The translations under genes and the position numbers were made by a program. 5,705 bases of DNA, taken from Desulfobacterales bacterium. Lineage in GTDB: Bacteria; Desulfobacterota; Desulfobacteria; Desulfobacterales; JAUWMJ01. The notes beneath the pieces are model-generated. The model did not search any database. It was not told the DNA's origin and was given only the letters and a program-made list of their open reading frames with translations. This document shows, piece by piece, positions 1-5,705 of this stretch. Positions within the stretch are counted from its first letter, which is position 1. Every line of letters begins with the position of its first letter. The DNA lies in NCBI GenBank assembly GCA_030613225.1, contig JAUWMJ010000232.1:1-5705 (forward strand), in the 5' to 3' direction.

Positions 1-884
1 TCCTGGTCTCCCATTTTTACATTCAGACGGCCGTCCTGGGGAAGCCGCTTTTCAGCAATATTCATCTCAGCCATAACCTTAATCCTTGATATCAGTGGGG
101 CCTGGATCCATTTTGGAGGCGTAAGCAGATCGTACAGAATACCGTCCACACGGTATCGCACTTTAAAACTGTCTTGATATGGCTCAATGTGAATATCACT
201 TGCGCGGGCTTTTATCGATTGGGAAATAATATGGTTTACAAGTTTTATTATCGGTGCGGAACTGGTGTCATCTAAAAGATCAGCAGTATCTTCTATTTCG
301 CTGATAATAGAACTTCCGTTTTCTTCCATATCCTGGACGAGCTGTTGGGCGGAATCCCTGCTCAGGTCATATGCTCTGTTGATTGCGGAAAGAATCGCCT
401 GTTTTGTTGAAAGAACAATTTCAAAATCACTTAGTCTGAGAATCCTCACCAGGTCATCAAGAGCCTGAAAAGAGGTAGGATCATTAATGGCAATGCTAAA
501 GCCAGAATTTAAACGGTCCTGCATTACACCGTTGGCATTATCCGGGGCATCATCCGTAGCATCATCCGGATTTGAATTATCTTCAACGCCAAGCTCCCCT
601 AGTTTTGTGGCCAGAGGTACCATAACATGTTTTTTTAAAAACTGGATAGGAATTTGATCTGTAATATCATGTCCTATATTTGGGGGGGGAAGATTGGACC
701 GGAAAGGAATATTGTACTGGATGCTCAGAGCCTCAAGGAGTTGCGATTCGGTAATTATTTTTTTTCTTAAAAGAAACTCTCGCGTCTTTTCGCCTTTTTC
801 AGTTTTAATCCTTTGGGCTTCATCCAGATTTTCTTTGGAAATTCTGAAGTTATCACTTAGTATTTGTGAAAGGTGTTTTATCAT
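1..884 (-). CDS. gspE: Type II secretion system ATPase GspE, N-terminal part (C-terminus off the left edge)
   Basis: GspE is the cytoplasmic hexameric ATPase that docks on GspL and drives pseudopilus assembly in type II secretion. Reading the minus strand from ATG at 884 gives 294 intact codons with no stop. Residues 1-155 form the N1-type domain (motifs IPIQFLKKHVMVPLATKL and FQALDDLVRIL). Residues 205-294 are the start of the conserved N2 domain: APIIKLVNHIISQSIKARAS, then ASDIHIEP (228-235), FKVRYRVDG (240-248) and NIAEKRLPQDGR (275-286). Family proteins are usually about 500-570 residues, so Walker A, Asp boxes, Walker B and any zinc motif lie beyond position 1. The ATG overlaps the gspD stop (ATGA), which suggests translational coupling. 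Oddities are an acidic low-complexity insertion near residues 100-121, with a 12-bp tandem repeat, and a run of eight G at 682-689 encoding part of Pro66-Pro68. PilB-type ATPases are related, but the gspC-gspD context makes GspE the clear choice. Confidence 0.95.
   Translation of the reverse strand, partial: MIKHLSQILSDNFRISKENLDEAQRIKTEKGEKTREFLLRKKIITESQLLEALSIQYNIPFRSNLPPPNIGHDITDQIPIQFLKKHVMVPLATKLGELGVEDNSNPDDATDDAPDNANGVMQDRLNSGFSIAINDPTSFQALDDLVRILRLSDFEIVLSTKQAILSAINRAYDLSRDSAQQLVQDMEENGSSIISEIEDTADLLDDTSSAPIIKLVNHIISQSIKARASDIHIEPYQDSFKVRYRVDGILYDLLTPPKWIQAPLISRIKVMAEMNIAEKRLPQDGRLNVKMGDQ
535..570. repeat. Three tandem 12-bp units inside gspE
   Basis: Three consecutive 12-base units, GCATTATCCGGG, GCATCATCCGTA and GCATCATCCGGA, lie end to end. 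On the gspE strand they encode the four-residue repeats PDDA, TDDA and PDNA (about residues 106-117). Because 12 is a multiple of three, gain or loss of a unit keeps the frame. They sit in an acidic linker where GspE N1 domains normally go straight from the ATKLG-like segment to the next strand, so this looks like a local slippage expansion that lengthened a loop. Confidence 0.8.
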
Positions 885-2884
885 TGCTCTTCATCTTGCG
901 GAGAAATGGAAGTATTTTCATTATTATCCGTTTTGTACAGTTTAATGATGCCGGTTTCGACTTCACCGAGTTTTTCTTTCTTCTGGTTATATATCTTCCT
1001 GGCATCGGCTTTATTATTTATGACATGGGGAGTAAGGAACACGAAAAGATTAGTCTTTTGTCTTTCTGTTTTTTTTGATTTAAAAAGCCATCCCAGCAGG
1101 GGGATATCTCCGAGTATGGGAACCTTGGTCTCGGTTTCAGCAAATTGGTCGTCAATAAGCCCGCCGATGACAACAGTGGAGTTATCATCTACGATTACCG
1201 TTGTATCTATTGTTCGTTTTAATGTAGTCGGGCGAGATTCTATAGTTGTTGACTCCAGCTTGGTAACTTCCTGGGATATGGCAAGGCGTACCCTCCTATC
1301 CTGGCTGATTTGAGGAGTAATCTTCAATGTTGTACCAACATCACGGTATTCATAGGAACTATATGTCTGAACACCACCCTCTGCCGTCGATTTTGTCTGG
1401 AAGGGGATATTCTTTCCAACATAGATCTTCGCTTCTTGATTATCCGTAGTTAGAAGCTGGGGTGTTGAGATGATTTGAATATCCTTATCTTTTTTATAGA
1501 CTTCTATGATGGCTGCAATACTTGGAAACATAATACCTGAAATATTAATCATTTCACTGAAGACCCCAAGGGAAAAACCGCTGGGCAGGGTTCCGATCGG
1601 TGGCGTTACCAGTCCCGATAAAGAGGAGTAGTCATCCCCGCTGAATCCTCCGCCGGCAGCTCCGTCTCTGCCGTCGTGGTGTGCCTCCCCAAAAGCCTTC
1701 CATTCGGTGCCTAGTTTAAAATCCTTTTTGGTATTTACTTCCATTATCAGGCATTCAATGAAAACCATTGCCCTTGGAATATCGAGTTTTTTTATGATCT
1801 CTTCAAGAACCTGGTAATCTTCGTTGTCTGCCATTATGACAAGGCTGTTTGTTGCTTTATCAGGCGTTATTGTTGCCTGGCCTGAAAGAAGAGGGGCTTT
1901 TCCTCCCTTTGCCGTAGTTTTGCTCTTGCCGGATGTCTGCGCCTGAAGAACTTTGGCCAGTTCTTCGGCTGTGGCATGTTCCAGGTAATAGACACGGATT
2001 TTTCCTTTGTCTTTAGGCGTCGGTTTGTCAAGCATACTTATCAGGCTCTTGACTCTTAAACTGTCAACCTCGCTGGCTAGCAGAACAATTGTATTTGTCC
2101 GCTCATCAGCGATGAACATTATTGTTCTTTCCGATGCTCCTTTTCTGGCCGCTTTTTTCGGCTGAAAAACAGAACTTAAAATCTTTACAAGTTTTCCTGC
2201 GTCTGCAAATTCAAGGGGGACAACGGAAATTTCATGGCCGATTCCTGTTACATCAATAGCTTTTAAAATTCGAATCAATCGCTTGATATTTGAATGGAAA
2301 TCGGTGACAATCAGCATATTTGTCGGAGAATAGGCAAGAATTACGCTGCTTTTTGAAATCAGAGGGGCAAAAAGCTTCTTTATTTCAGAAGCGTTAGCAT
2401 ATTTTAAAGTTATTATTTGAGTAATAATCCTGTCTTCAGGGGAAGCCGCGCTTTCTTTTAGCAAGGTTTCAATATTCTTGGTACGGGCTTCAGGGGATGG
2501 AATGATTTTGATTACTTTGCCGGCTTTTACCGTGGCATAACCATGGACTTCCAGCACAGACTCAAAGACTTTATAAGCCTCTTTTACGGAAATTTTGGAA
2601 GGAGAAATAACTGTTACCTTTCCCTTGACCTTGTTATTTATAACAAAATTTTTTCCGGTCAGCTCACTGATAAACTTAATAAAAACATTTATATCAACGT
2701 TGTTAAAATCTATTGAAATGAATCGTTTGGATTCTGCTTTTTCCTTTAACTCTCCTGTGCCCTTAATGTTTTTGCCTGTTTCGGCAAATGACAAACAAGC
2801 AAACGAGACAAGGAAAATAGAAATAAGTAAAAAGATAATGACTTTTGATATTTTGCAGTATGATTTCATTTTTTTCAGGTGCAT
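881..2884 (-). CDS. gspD: Type II secretion system secretin GspD
   Basis: GspD forms the multimeric outer-membrane channel of the type II secretion system. The start is taken as ATG at 2884 (667 aa). An in-frame TTG at 2899 and an ATG at 2869 are alternatives, and none has a strong Shine-Dalgarno. The N-terminus carries a signal peptide (basic residues, hydrophobic IIFLLISIFLVSFACLSFA, cleavage probably before ETGK). Domains follow the usual order: N0 about 54-135 (SIDFNNVDINVFIKFI), N1 about 155-213, N2 about 218-288 (IADERTNTIVLLAS), and N3 about 295-370 with a Lys/Gly-rich loop and then ITPDKATNSLVIMA. The secretin domain follows to about 622, with a Gly-rich gate region near 400-425 and the signature VPILGDIPLLGWLF (588-601) ahead of TNLFVFLTPHVI. 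A charged tail of about 40 residues ends the protein and could be a pilotin-binding S-type region, which is inferred. The stop overlaps the gspE start. Length and layout are normal for the family. Confidence 0.96.
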   Translation of the reverse strand: MHLKKMKSYCKISKVIIFLLISIFLVSFACLSFAETGKNIKGTGELKEKAESKRFISIDFNNVDINVFIKFISELTGKNFVINNKVKGKVTVISPSKISVKEAYKVFESVLEVHGYATVKAGKVIKIIPSPEARTKNIETLLKESAASPEDRIITQIITLKYANASEIKKLFAPLISKSSVILAYSPTNMLIVTDFHSNIKRLIRILKAIDVTGIGHEISVVPLEFADAGKLVKILSSVFQPKKAARKGASERTIMFIADERTNTIVLLASEVDSLRVKSLISMLDKPTPKDKGKIRVYYLEHATAEELAKVLQAQTSGKSKTTAKGGKAPLLSGQATITPDKATNSLVIMADNEDYQVLEEIIKKLDIPRAMVFIECLIMEVNTKKDFKLGTEWKAFGEAHHDGRDGAAGGGFSGDDYSSLSGLVTPPIGTLPSGFSLGVFSEMINISGIMFPSIAAIIEVYKKDKDIQIISTPQLLTTDNQEAKIYVGKNIPFQTKSTAEGGVQTYSSYEYRDVGTTLKITPQISQDRRVRLAISQEVTKLESTTIESRPTTLKRTIDTTVIVDDNSTVVIGGLIDDQFAETETKVPILGDIPLLGWLFKSKKTERQKTNLFVFLTPHVINNKADARKIYNQKKEKLGEVETGIIKLYKTDNNENTSISPQDEEQ

Positions 2885-2907
2885 TTTCGGTTTGTTCAAT
2901 TTTTAAA

Positions 2908-2950
2908 ACCACGTCCTTCCCCGCATGACGGGATCTTCGATGGGCGTGGT
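2908..2950 (-). promoter_or_regulatory. Hairpin in the gspC-gspD gap, just upstream of gspD
   Basis: A 9-bp stem joins ACCACGTCC (2908-2916) and GGGCGTGGT (2942-2950), with one non-Watson-Crick position. It encloses a small inner stem, CCCG (2920-2923) with CGGG (2929-2932), around the loop CATGA. In the gspC-to-gspD direction the outer stem is followed by only four T and then A-rich sequence, so it is weak as an intrinsic terminator. It may be an attenuator, an RNA-processing or stabilising hairpin, or a repeat relic. A poor promoter-like pair lies just upstream on the same strand: TTGATT at 2982-2977 and TTATCT at 2959-2954, spacer 17. If real, it would start the transcript almost at the base of the stem. 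Confidence 0.4.
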
Positions 2951-3038
2951 CAGAGATAATTGGCTTTGCCTGAGTAAATCAATACCCCGCCCTTCCATCC
3001 TGATTTTACAACAAGCAAGTATAATCAATTTCTTAAAA

Positions 3039-3884
3039 TTATTCAATATTATAATCAATTATTCTATTTCGGCCCCTTCTTTTTAATTCTATCGACATGC
3101 TGGAAGATGATTTCATGGTTTCGTATATTTTCAGGGCATCATCCACTGATACAATACTGCTTCCATTAACACCGGTTATTACATCCCCGCTTCTAAGTCC
3201 CATCCTCCGAAAGATAGAACCCCGCTGTATGCTGGATAATATAAGGCCGGCGGCCCGTCCGTTTTCAGTATGGGGCCGTATTTTCACCTGTTTCATTAAT
3301 TCATTTACATTATTAATAGAACTTTCTATCTGAGAACGTTTTAAGGTTATGTTTTGTCGCCGCGATTTCCTTGCTGTTTTAGGGGGCCTTCTTCTTCCTG
3401 CAAGGCTACGGACATGCTCTATTTCCAGAATTTCGTCCTGTCCATTTACGCTAAGTATGACTTTTTCTCTTAGAATCATCTTGACAGTTGCATTCTGAAC
3501 CGTATCTCCTACTCTGTAAAGGTTCTGCTGCCTCCCTTTTGCTTCTTCAATAACAGCATATGGCCGGCCGGCTAAGCCTGTGACCGTTCCCCAGAGTTTC
3601 AGGTTTAATTCCGTCTGTTTAAGTGTTTCTATTTTAATCGAAACCGGTTTTGAATCCGCATCTTTATTTGTGTTAAAAAGATTACGTTCAACTATTGGCT
3701 GATAATAACTCAAGGGATGGCTGGTTTCATCTTCCACAGATGATATCTGCCTGTCGCCTGCAACCCTGGGAGGGGAAACAGGATCAAACCTGTATGTTGC
3801 TACTTTATAAAAACCACTGATGCTGAAATAAACGGCGATTGTTATAAATATAATATTCGATATTGTAAAGTATCTGTTTGTCAT
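3039..3884 (-). CDS. gspC: Type II secretion system inner-membrane protein GspC with PDZ domain
   Basis: GspC spans the inner membrane once and links the GspL/M platform to the periplasmic N0 domain of the secretin GspD. The chosen start is ATG at 3884 (281 aa). A GTG three codons upstream (3893) is possible, and neither has a clear Shine-Dalgarno. Residues 8-25 are the transmembrane helix (SNIIFITIAVYFSISGF). Residues 63-157 form the homology-region domain: PIVERNLFNTNK, LNLKLWGTVTGLAGRPYAVI, LYRVGDTVQNATV and VILSVNGQDEILEI. A very basic linker follows (about 164-183, RRRPPKTARKSRR). Residues 207-281 form a PDZ domain (NGRAAGLILSSIQRGSIFRR, GLRSGDVITGVNG), which is the PDZ rather than the coiled-coil type of GspC. 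It is the first gene of the gspCDE run, with a 150-bp gap before gspD. The MITE-like element ends only about 22 bp upstream of its start, so the promoter must lie in or beyond that element. Confidence 0.93.
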   Translation of the reverse strand: MTNRYFTISNIIFITIAVYFSISGFYKVATYRFDPVSPPRVAGDRQISSVEDETSHPLSYYQPIVERNLFNTNKDADSKPVSIKIETLKQTELNLKLWGTVTGLAGRPYAVIEEAKGRQQNLYRVGDTVQNATVKMILREKVILSVNGQDEILEIEHVRSLAGRRRPPKTARKSRRQNITLKRSQIESSINNVNELMKQVKIRPHTENGRAAGLILSSIQRGSIFRRMGLRSGDVITGVNGSSIVSVDDALKIYETMKSSSSMSIELKRRGRNRIIDYNIE

Positions 3885-3918
3885 GATTAACACAGCAACT
3901 ATTTTAGTAACCGTTCAC

Positions 3919-3950
3919 GGTTCAAAGGTTCAGGGGTTCAAAGGTTGCAT
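3919..3950. repeat. Octamer tandem repeat in the left arm of the element
   Basis: Four consecutive 8-base units begin at 3919, 3927, 3935 and 3943: GGTTCAAA, GGTTCAGG, GGTTCAAA and the degenerate GGTTGCAT. They follow directly on the left terminal inverted repeat. Confidence 0.75.
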
Positions 3951-3962
3951 TCTTGTCCCCGA

Positions 3963-3990
3963 CCTCCATTTTGGAGGCGTATTTATGTGA
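3963..3990 (+). other. Hairpin-embedded Shine-Dalgarno followed by an ATG-TGA start-stop
   Basis: CCTCC (3963-3967) can pair with GGAGG (3973-3977) across the loop ATTTT. The GGAGG is a perfect Shine-Dalgarno sequence and lies seven bases before ATG (3985), whose next codon is TGA. An overlapping GTG at 3987 opens a 46-codon frame ending at 4127, of no recognised family. Whether any of this is translated is unknown; it may be accidental structure in the repeat element. Confidence 0.3.
3965..3981. repeat. 17-bp exact repeat shared with gspE (other copy 107-123)
   Basis: The sequence TCCATTTTGGAGGCGTA occurs here in the repeat element and again, in the same orientation, at 107-123 inside gspE, where the opposite strand encodes TPPKW (residues 255-259). 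The match does not extend on either side. A plus-strand transcript of the element would be perfectly complementary to that stretch of gspE mRNA. Confidence 0.7.
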
Positions 3991-4102
3991 GTAGCGCCCT
4001 GCTTCGTCATTCCCAATCTGAAAATTGGCGGCGCATTGGCAATTATGTGGAAAACCAGCATTTTTTTTACGAGAACTTCGGGTCTTCAATTTTGTCCTTG
4101 TC

Positions 4103-4130
4103 CTTAACCCTGAACGTTGAACCCTGAACC
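4103..4130. repeat. Heptamer tandem repeat in the right arm of the element
   Basis: Four consecutive 7-base units, CTTAACC, CTGAACG, TTGAACC and CTGAACC, begin at 4103, 4110, 4117 and 4124, just inside the right terminal inverted repeat. They are the reverse-complement counterpart of the left-arm units, but with a period of seven instead of eight. Confidence 0.75.
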
Positions 4131-4178
4131 TGTGAACGGTTACAACCAATTTAATTTTTACCTTAGAGATACCGTAAC

Positions 4179-4946
4179 ATGGAAAAAGAAATAAAACCTG
4201 CAAAAGAAAGGCTCAGGGTCCTGGCCCTGGTGGAGGGCGCCGCCCCTGCCGGGGGAAAGGAAACAACAGACGGTAAATTTGTCTGGCCGGACCTCGTATT
4301 CAAGGAACTTTTAGCGGTCATCGCTGTCGTGGTGCTGCTTATTACATGGTCCCTTTTAGTAGATGCCCCGTTGCGTGCCGAGGCAGACGCTTCCTGGACC
4401 GAAAACCCCGCCAAAGCGCCATGGTATTTTTTGGGACTGCAGGAACTTTTAGTCTATTTCGATCCCTGGCTTGCAGGTGTCGTGATTCCGAATCTTATTC
4501 TCGTGGGTTTGATGGTCATTCCTTATATCGATGTGAACAATCGCATCTCAGGAGAATATCGTCTTTCAGAAAGAAAAAAGGCCGCCGTCATTTTCCTGTT
4601 CGGATTCTTTTTGTGGTTTGTGCTGATTATCGTAGGCACTTTTTTAAGGGGGCCCAGCTGGAATTTCTACTGGCCGTGGGAATCATGGGAAGTGGCCAAA
4701 CACGCTGGTGAGGCCTTATGGTCTTTTCCATGGTTTGCCGGCGTGCCGCTTTTAGGACTCTATTTCATAGGGGGGTCCATGCTGCCAACGATCATCTTTA
4801 AAGGACTTTTGCAACGCCTGGGGACAATCAGGTACATGATCATCGTTTTTTTGCTGCTCACCATGCTTTTTGTCCCGATTAAAATCGGGTTGCGTGTTCT
4901 TTTCAACATTAAATACGTTCTCATAACACCTTTTTTTAATATATAG
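4179..4946 (+). CDS. Cytochrome b C-terminal-domain / subunit IV-like protein of a bc-type complex
   Basis: This 255-residue membrane protein resembles the C-terminal half of cytochrome b (b6f subunit IV), which forms part of the quinol-oxidising Qo site of bc-type complexes. After a soluble N-terminus come about five hydrophobic segments: about 42-61, 98-118, 135-156, 185-206 and 218-241. The segment ENPAKAPWYFLGLQELLVYF (75-94) aligns by eye with the family's PEWY region, here reading APWY (80-83), followed by VIPNLILVGLMVIPYID. RGPSWNFYWPW (157-167) follows the third helix. At 255 residues it is longer than b6f subunit IV (about 160), by two extra C-terminal helices. Only one histidine (175) is present, so it cannot itself carry the two b haems. 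The start is ATG 4179, 35 bp after the repeat element, with only a weak TTAGAGA upstream. The cytochrome c gene begins six bases after its stop. The cytochrome b N-terminal partner and Rieske protein are not upstream. Confidence 0.85.
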   Translation: MEKEIKPAKERLRVLALVEGAAPAGGKETTDGKFVWPDLVFKELLAVIAVVVLLITWSLLVDAPLRAEADASWTENPAKAPWYFLGLQELLVYFDPWLAGVVIPNLILVGLMVIPYIDVNNRISGEYRLSERKKAAVIFLFGFFLWFVLIIVGTFLRGPSWNFYWPWESWEVAKHAGEALWSFPWFAGVPLLGLYFIGGSMLPTIIFKGLLQRLGTIRYMIIVFLLLTMLFVPIKIGLRVLFNIKYVLITPFFNI

Positions 4947-4952
4947 CAAAAA

Positions 4953-5705
4953 ATGAAACTTAAACCGATTCAGACAATCTTACTTCTTTTTTTCGGGATC
5001 ATCCTCCTCGCAGCCACGGGATGGACCATCATACGTGAAATCGATCATCCATGGAAGACGTTTCAAACTGAATTCAAGGGTGTTGAAAAAAAATTGCTTC
5101 TTGAAAAGAAAAACCTGGTGGAAAGTCAAAAAAAGGACGCCTCCGACCAGGAATTAGAGAAACTGAAAGTGCAGGCACGGCTGCTGGATCAGCAGATCAA
5201 ATTAAACAGCAAGCGAAGTGCTAAAATCGACCAGTTATGGATCGAAGATCTTAAACGTGCAGACCGCTGTCTGACCTGCCATGGCGGCATGGAAAAAGCC
5301 GCATTTGCACAAATTAAAGGGCCTTTTGGCAAACATCCTGCCGATTTTCTTAAAACTCATCCGGTCAAAACTTTCGGCTGTACACTTTGTCATGACGGGG
5401 ACGGCATGGGCCTGACGGTTGAGACGGGTCATGGAGAAACAGCCCACTGGAATCGTCCCCTTTTACGTGGAAAACTGGTTGAATCATCATGCACCAAGTG
5501 TCATCCATATAATGAACAGATACCGGATCACATCACATTTCCCCAGGCCCCGGTCCTTAGCCGCGGCAAGAATCTTTATATGGAAAAGGGCTGCCGCGGT
5601 TGCCATGAGCTGGCAGATTTTAACAGGCCGGAAAGTATCGCCCCGGTACTTAGCCGGGTTGGTGAAAAAGTAAGCGTCAAGTGGCTTGCAAAATGGCTTA
5701 AAAGG
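4953..5705 (+). CDS. Membrane-anchored multiheme cytochrome c, N-terminal part (runs off right edge)
   Basis: This is probably the electron-accepting c-type cytochrome of the bc-type complex encoded just upstream. All 251 visible codons are open. Residues 7-23 are a hydrophobic helix (QTILLLFFGIILLAATG), likely an uncleaved anchor or signal. Residues about 38-100 are highly charged and heptad-like, predicted by eye to be a periplasmic coiled-coil stalk. Four haem c sites follow: CLTCH (106-110), CTLCH (143-147), CTKCH (180-184) and CRGCH (214-218). The first three, with the HPVKTFGCTLCHDGDG stretch, look like a small multihaem module. The fourth begins a class I-type cytochrome c domain (RGKNLYMEKGCRGCHEL, then APVLSRVGEKVSVKWLAKWL), whose distal Met ligand would lie past the window end. 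The ATG is six bases after the previous stop with no visible Shine-Dalgarno, so translation is probably coupled. Periplasmic haem attachment needs the cytochrome c maturation system, which is not seen here. Confidence 0.88.
   Translation, partial: MKLKPIQTILLLFFGIILLAATGWTIIREIDHPWKTFQTEFKGVEKKLLLEKKNLVESQKKDASDQELEKLKVQARLLDQQIKLNSKRSAKIDQLWIEDLKRADRCLTCHGGMEKAAFAQIKGPFGKHPADFLKTHPVKTFGCTLCHDGDGMGLTVETGHGETAHWNRPLLRGKLVESSCTKCHPYNEQIPDHITFPQAPVLSRGKNLYMEKGCRGCHELADFNRPESIAPVLSRVGEKVSVKWLAKWLKR

Larger units (their letters stand above)
3907..4143. mobile_element. MITE-like non-autonomous repeat element (237 bp) with terminal inverted repeats
   Basis: The ends are perfect 12-bp inverted repeats: GTAACCGTTCAC at 3907-3918 and GTGAACGGTTAC at 4132-4143. 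Inside each end are short tandem repeats based on GGTTCA/TGAACC. The core (about 3948-4095) holds several small inverted repeats, for example CCTCC-ATTTT-GGAGG (3963-3977) and CCAAT with ATTGG near 4016-4028. No transposase is encoded; the open frames across it (46-93 codons, either strand) have no family I recognise and look like by-products. No convincing target-site duplication is visible. Its size, ends and intergenic position fit a MITE or large REP-like element mobilised in trans, but copy number cannot be seen here. It separates the divergent gspC and cytochrome operons and could contribute promoter or leader sequence to either. Confidence 0.65.

Noticed and set aside
873..1313. Plus-strand open frame of 146 codons
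   Set aside because: It lies antisense within gspD, whose minus-strand protein has full secretin domain structure; the plus-strand translation has no recognisable family.
2595..2906. Plus-strand open frame of 103 codons over the gspD start
   Set aside because: Antisense to the GspD signal peptide and N0 domain; its hydrophobic look is a reflection of the real coding strand.
3885..3946. sigma70-type promoter for gspC at the element edge (TTGAAC with TAAAAT)
   Set aside because: The spacing between the available TTGAAC or CTGAAC units and TAAAAT is 13 or 21 bp, not near 17, so no promoter can be supported.
3922..4203. Minus-strand open frame of 93 codons across the repeat element
   Set aside because: It runs through the tandem repeats and into the start of the cytochrome b gene, has no recognised domain, and is best explained as open frame in a repeat.
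4346..4711. Plus-strand open frame of 121 codons
   Set aside because: Alternate frame inside the cytochrome b C-terminal gene, which has clear membrane helices and family motifs.
4874..4889. Palindrome CCCGATT-AA-AATCGGG as a possible terminator
   Set aside because: It lies within the cytochrome b coding region, is short and is not followed by a T tract, so it is probably incidental.
5419..5673. Plus-strand open frame of 84 codons
   Set aside because: Out of frame with the cytochrome c gene, which keeps two of its CXXCH sites across this stretch.

Overview
The window looks like a piece of a Gram-negative, anaerobic-type bacterial chromosome, most plausibly a deltaproteobacterium (Desulfobacterales-like). 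Three things suggest this: a type II secretion operon with canonical C-D-E order, a bc-type quinol:cytochrome c oxidoreductase subunit next to a membrane-anchored multiheme c-type cytochrome, and an intergenic repeat made of GGTTCA-type units. The assignment rests on protein style and gene context, not on a database match.

Left part (1-3884, minus strand): a type II secretion system (T2SS) operon, read right to left. gspC (inner-membrane clamp with PDZ domain) is followed by a 150-bp gap holding a hairpin. Then come gspD (outer-membrane secretin) and gspE (cytoplasmic assembly ATPase). gspD and gspE overlap by ATGA. gspE runs off the left edge, so only its N-terminal 294 codons are present and the Walker motifs are not visible. 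GspE powers the pseudopilus, GspC links the inner-membrane platform to the secretin, and GspD is the exit channel.

Middle (3885-4178): the divergent intergenic region is almost filled by a 237-bp MITE-like element (3907-4143). It has 12-bp perfect terminal inverted repeats followed by short tandem repeats, and it ends only about 22 bp upstream of the gspC start. It must therefore carry, or have displaced, the upstream control region of both operons.

Right part (4179-5705, plus strand): two closely spaced respiratory genes. The first is a five-helix cytochrome b C-terminal-domain (subunit IV-like) protein in which the usual PEWY motif reads APWY. The second begins six bases later and is a membrane-anchored cytochrome c with a coiled-coil stalk and four CXXCH haem sites in the visible part; it runs off the right edge. 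The haem-b-carrying cytochrome b N-terminal subunit and the Rieske protein are not in the window, so this end of a bc-type complex is either split or continues downstream.

No tRNA, rRNA, CRISPR array, transposase or clear phage gene is visible. The core genes are of known families. The least explained part is the repeat element and its relation to the flanking operons.
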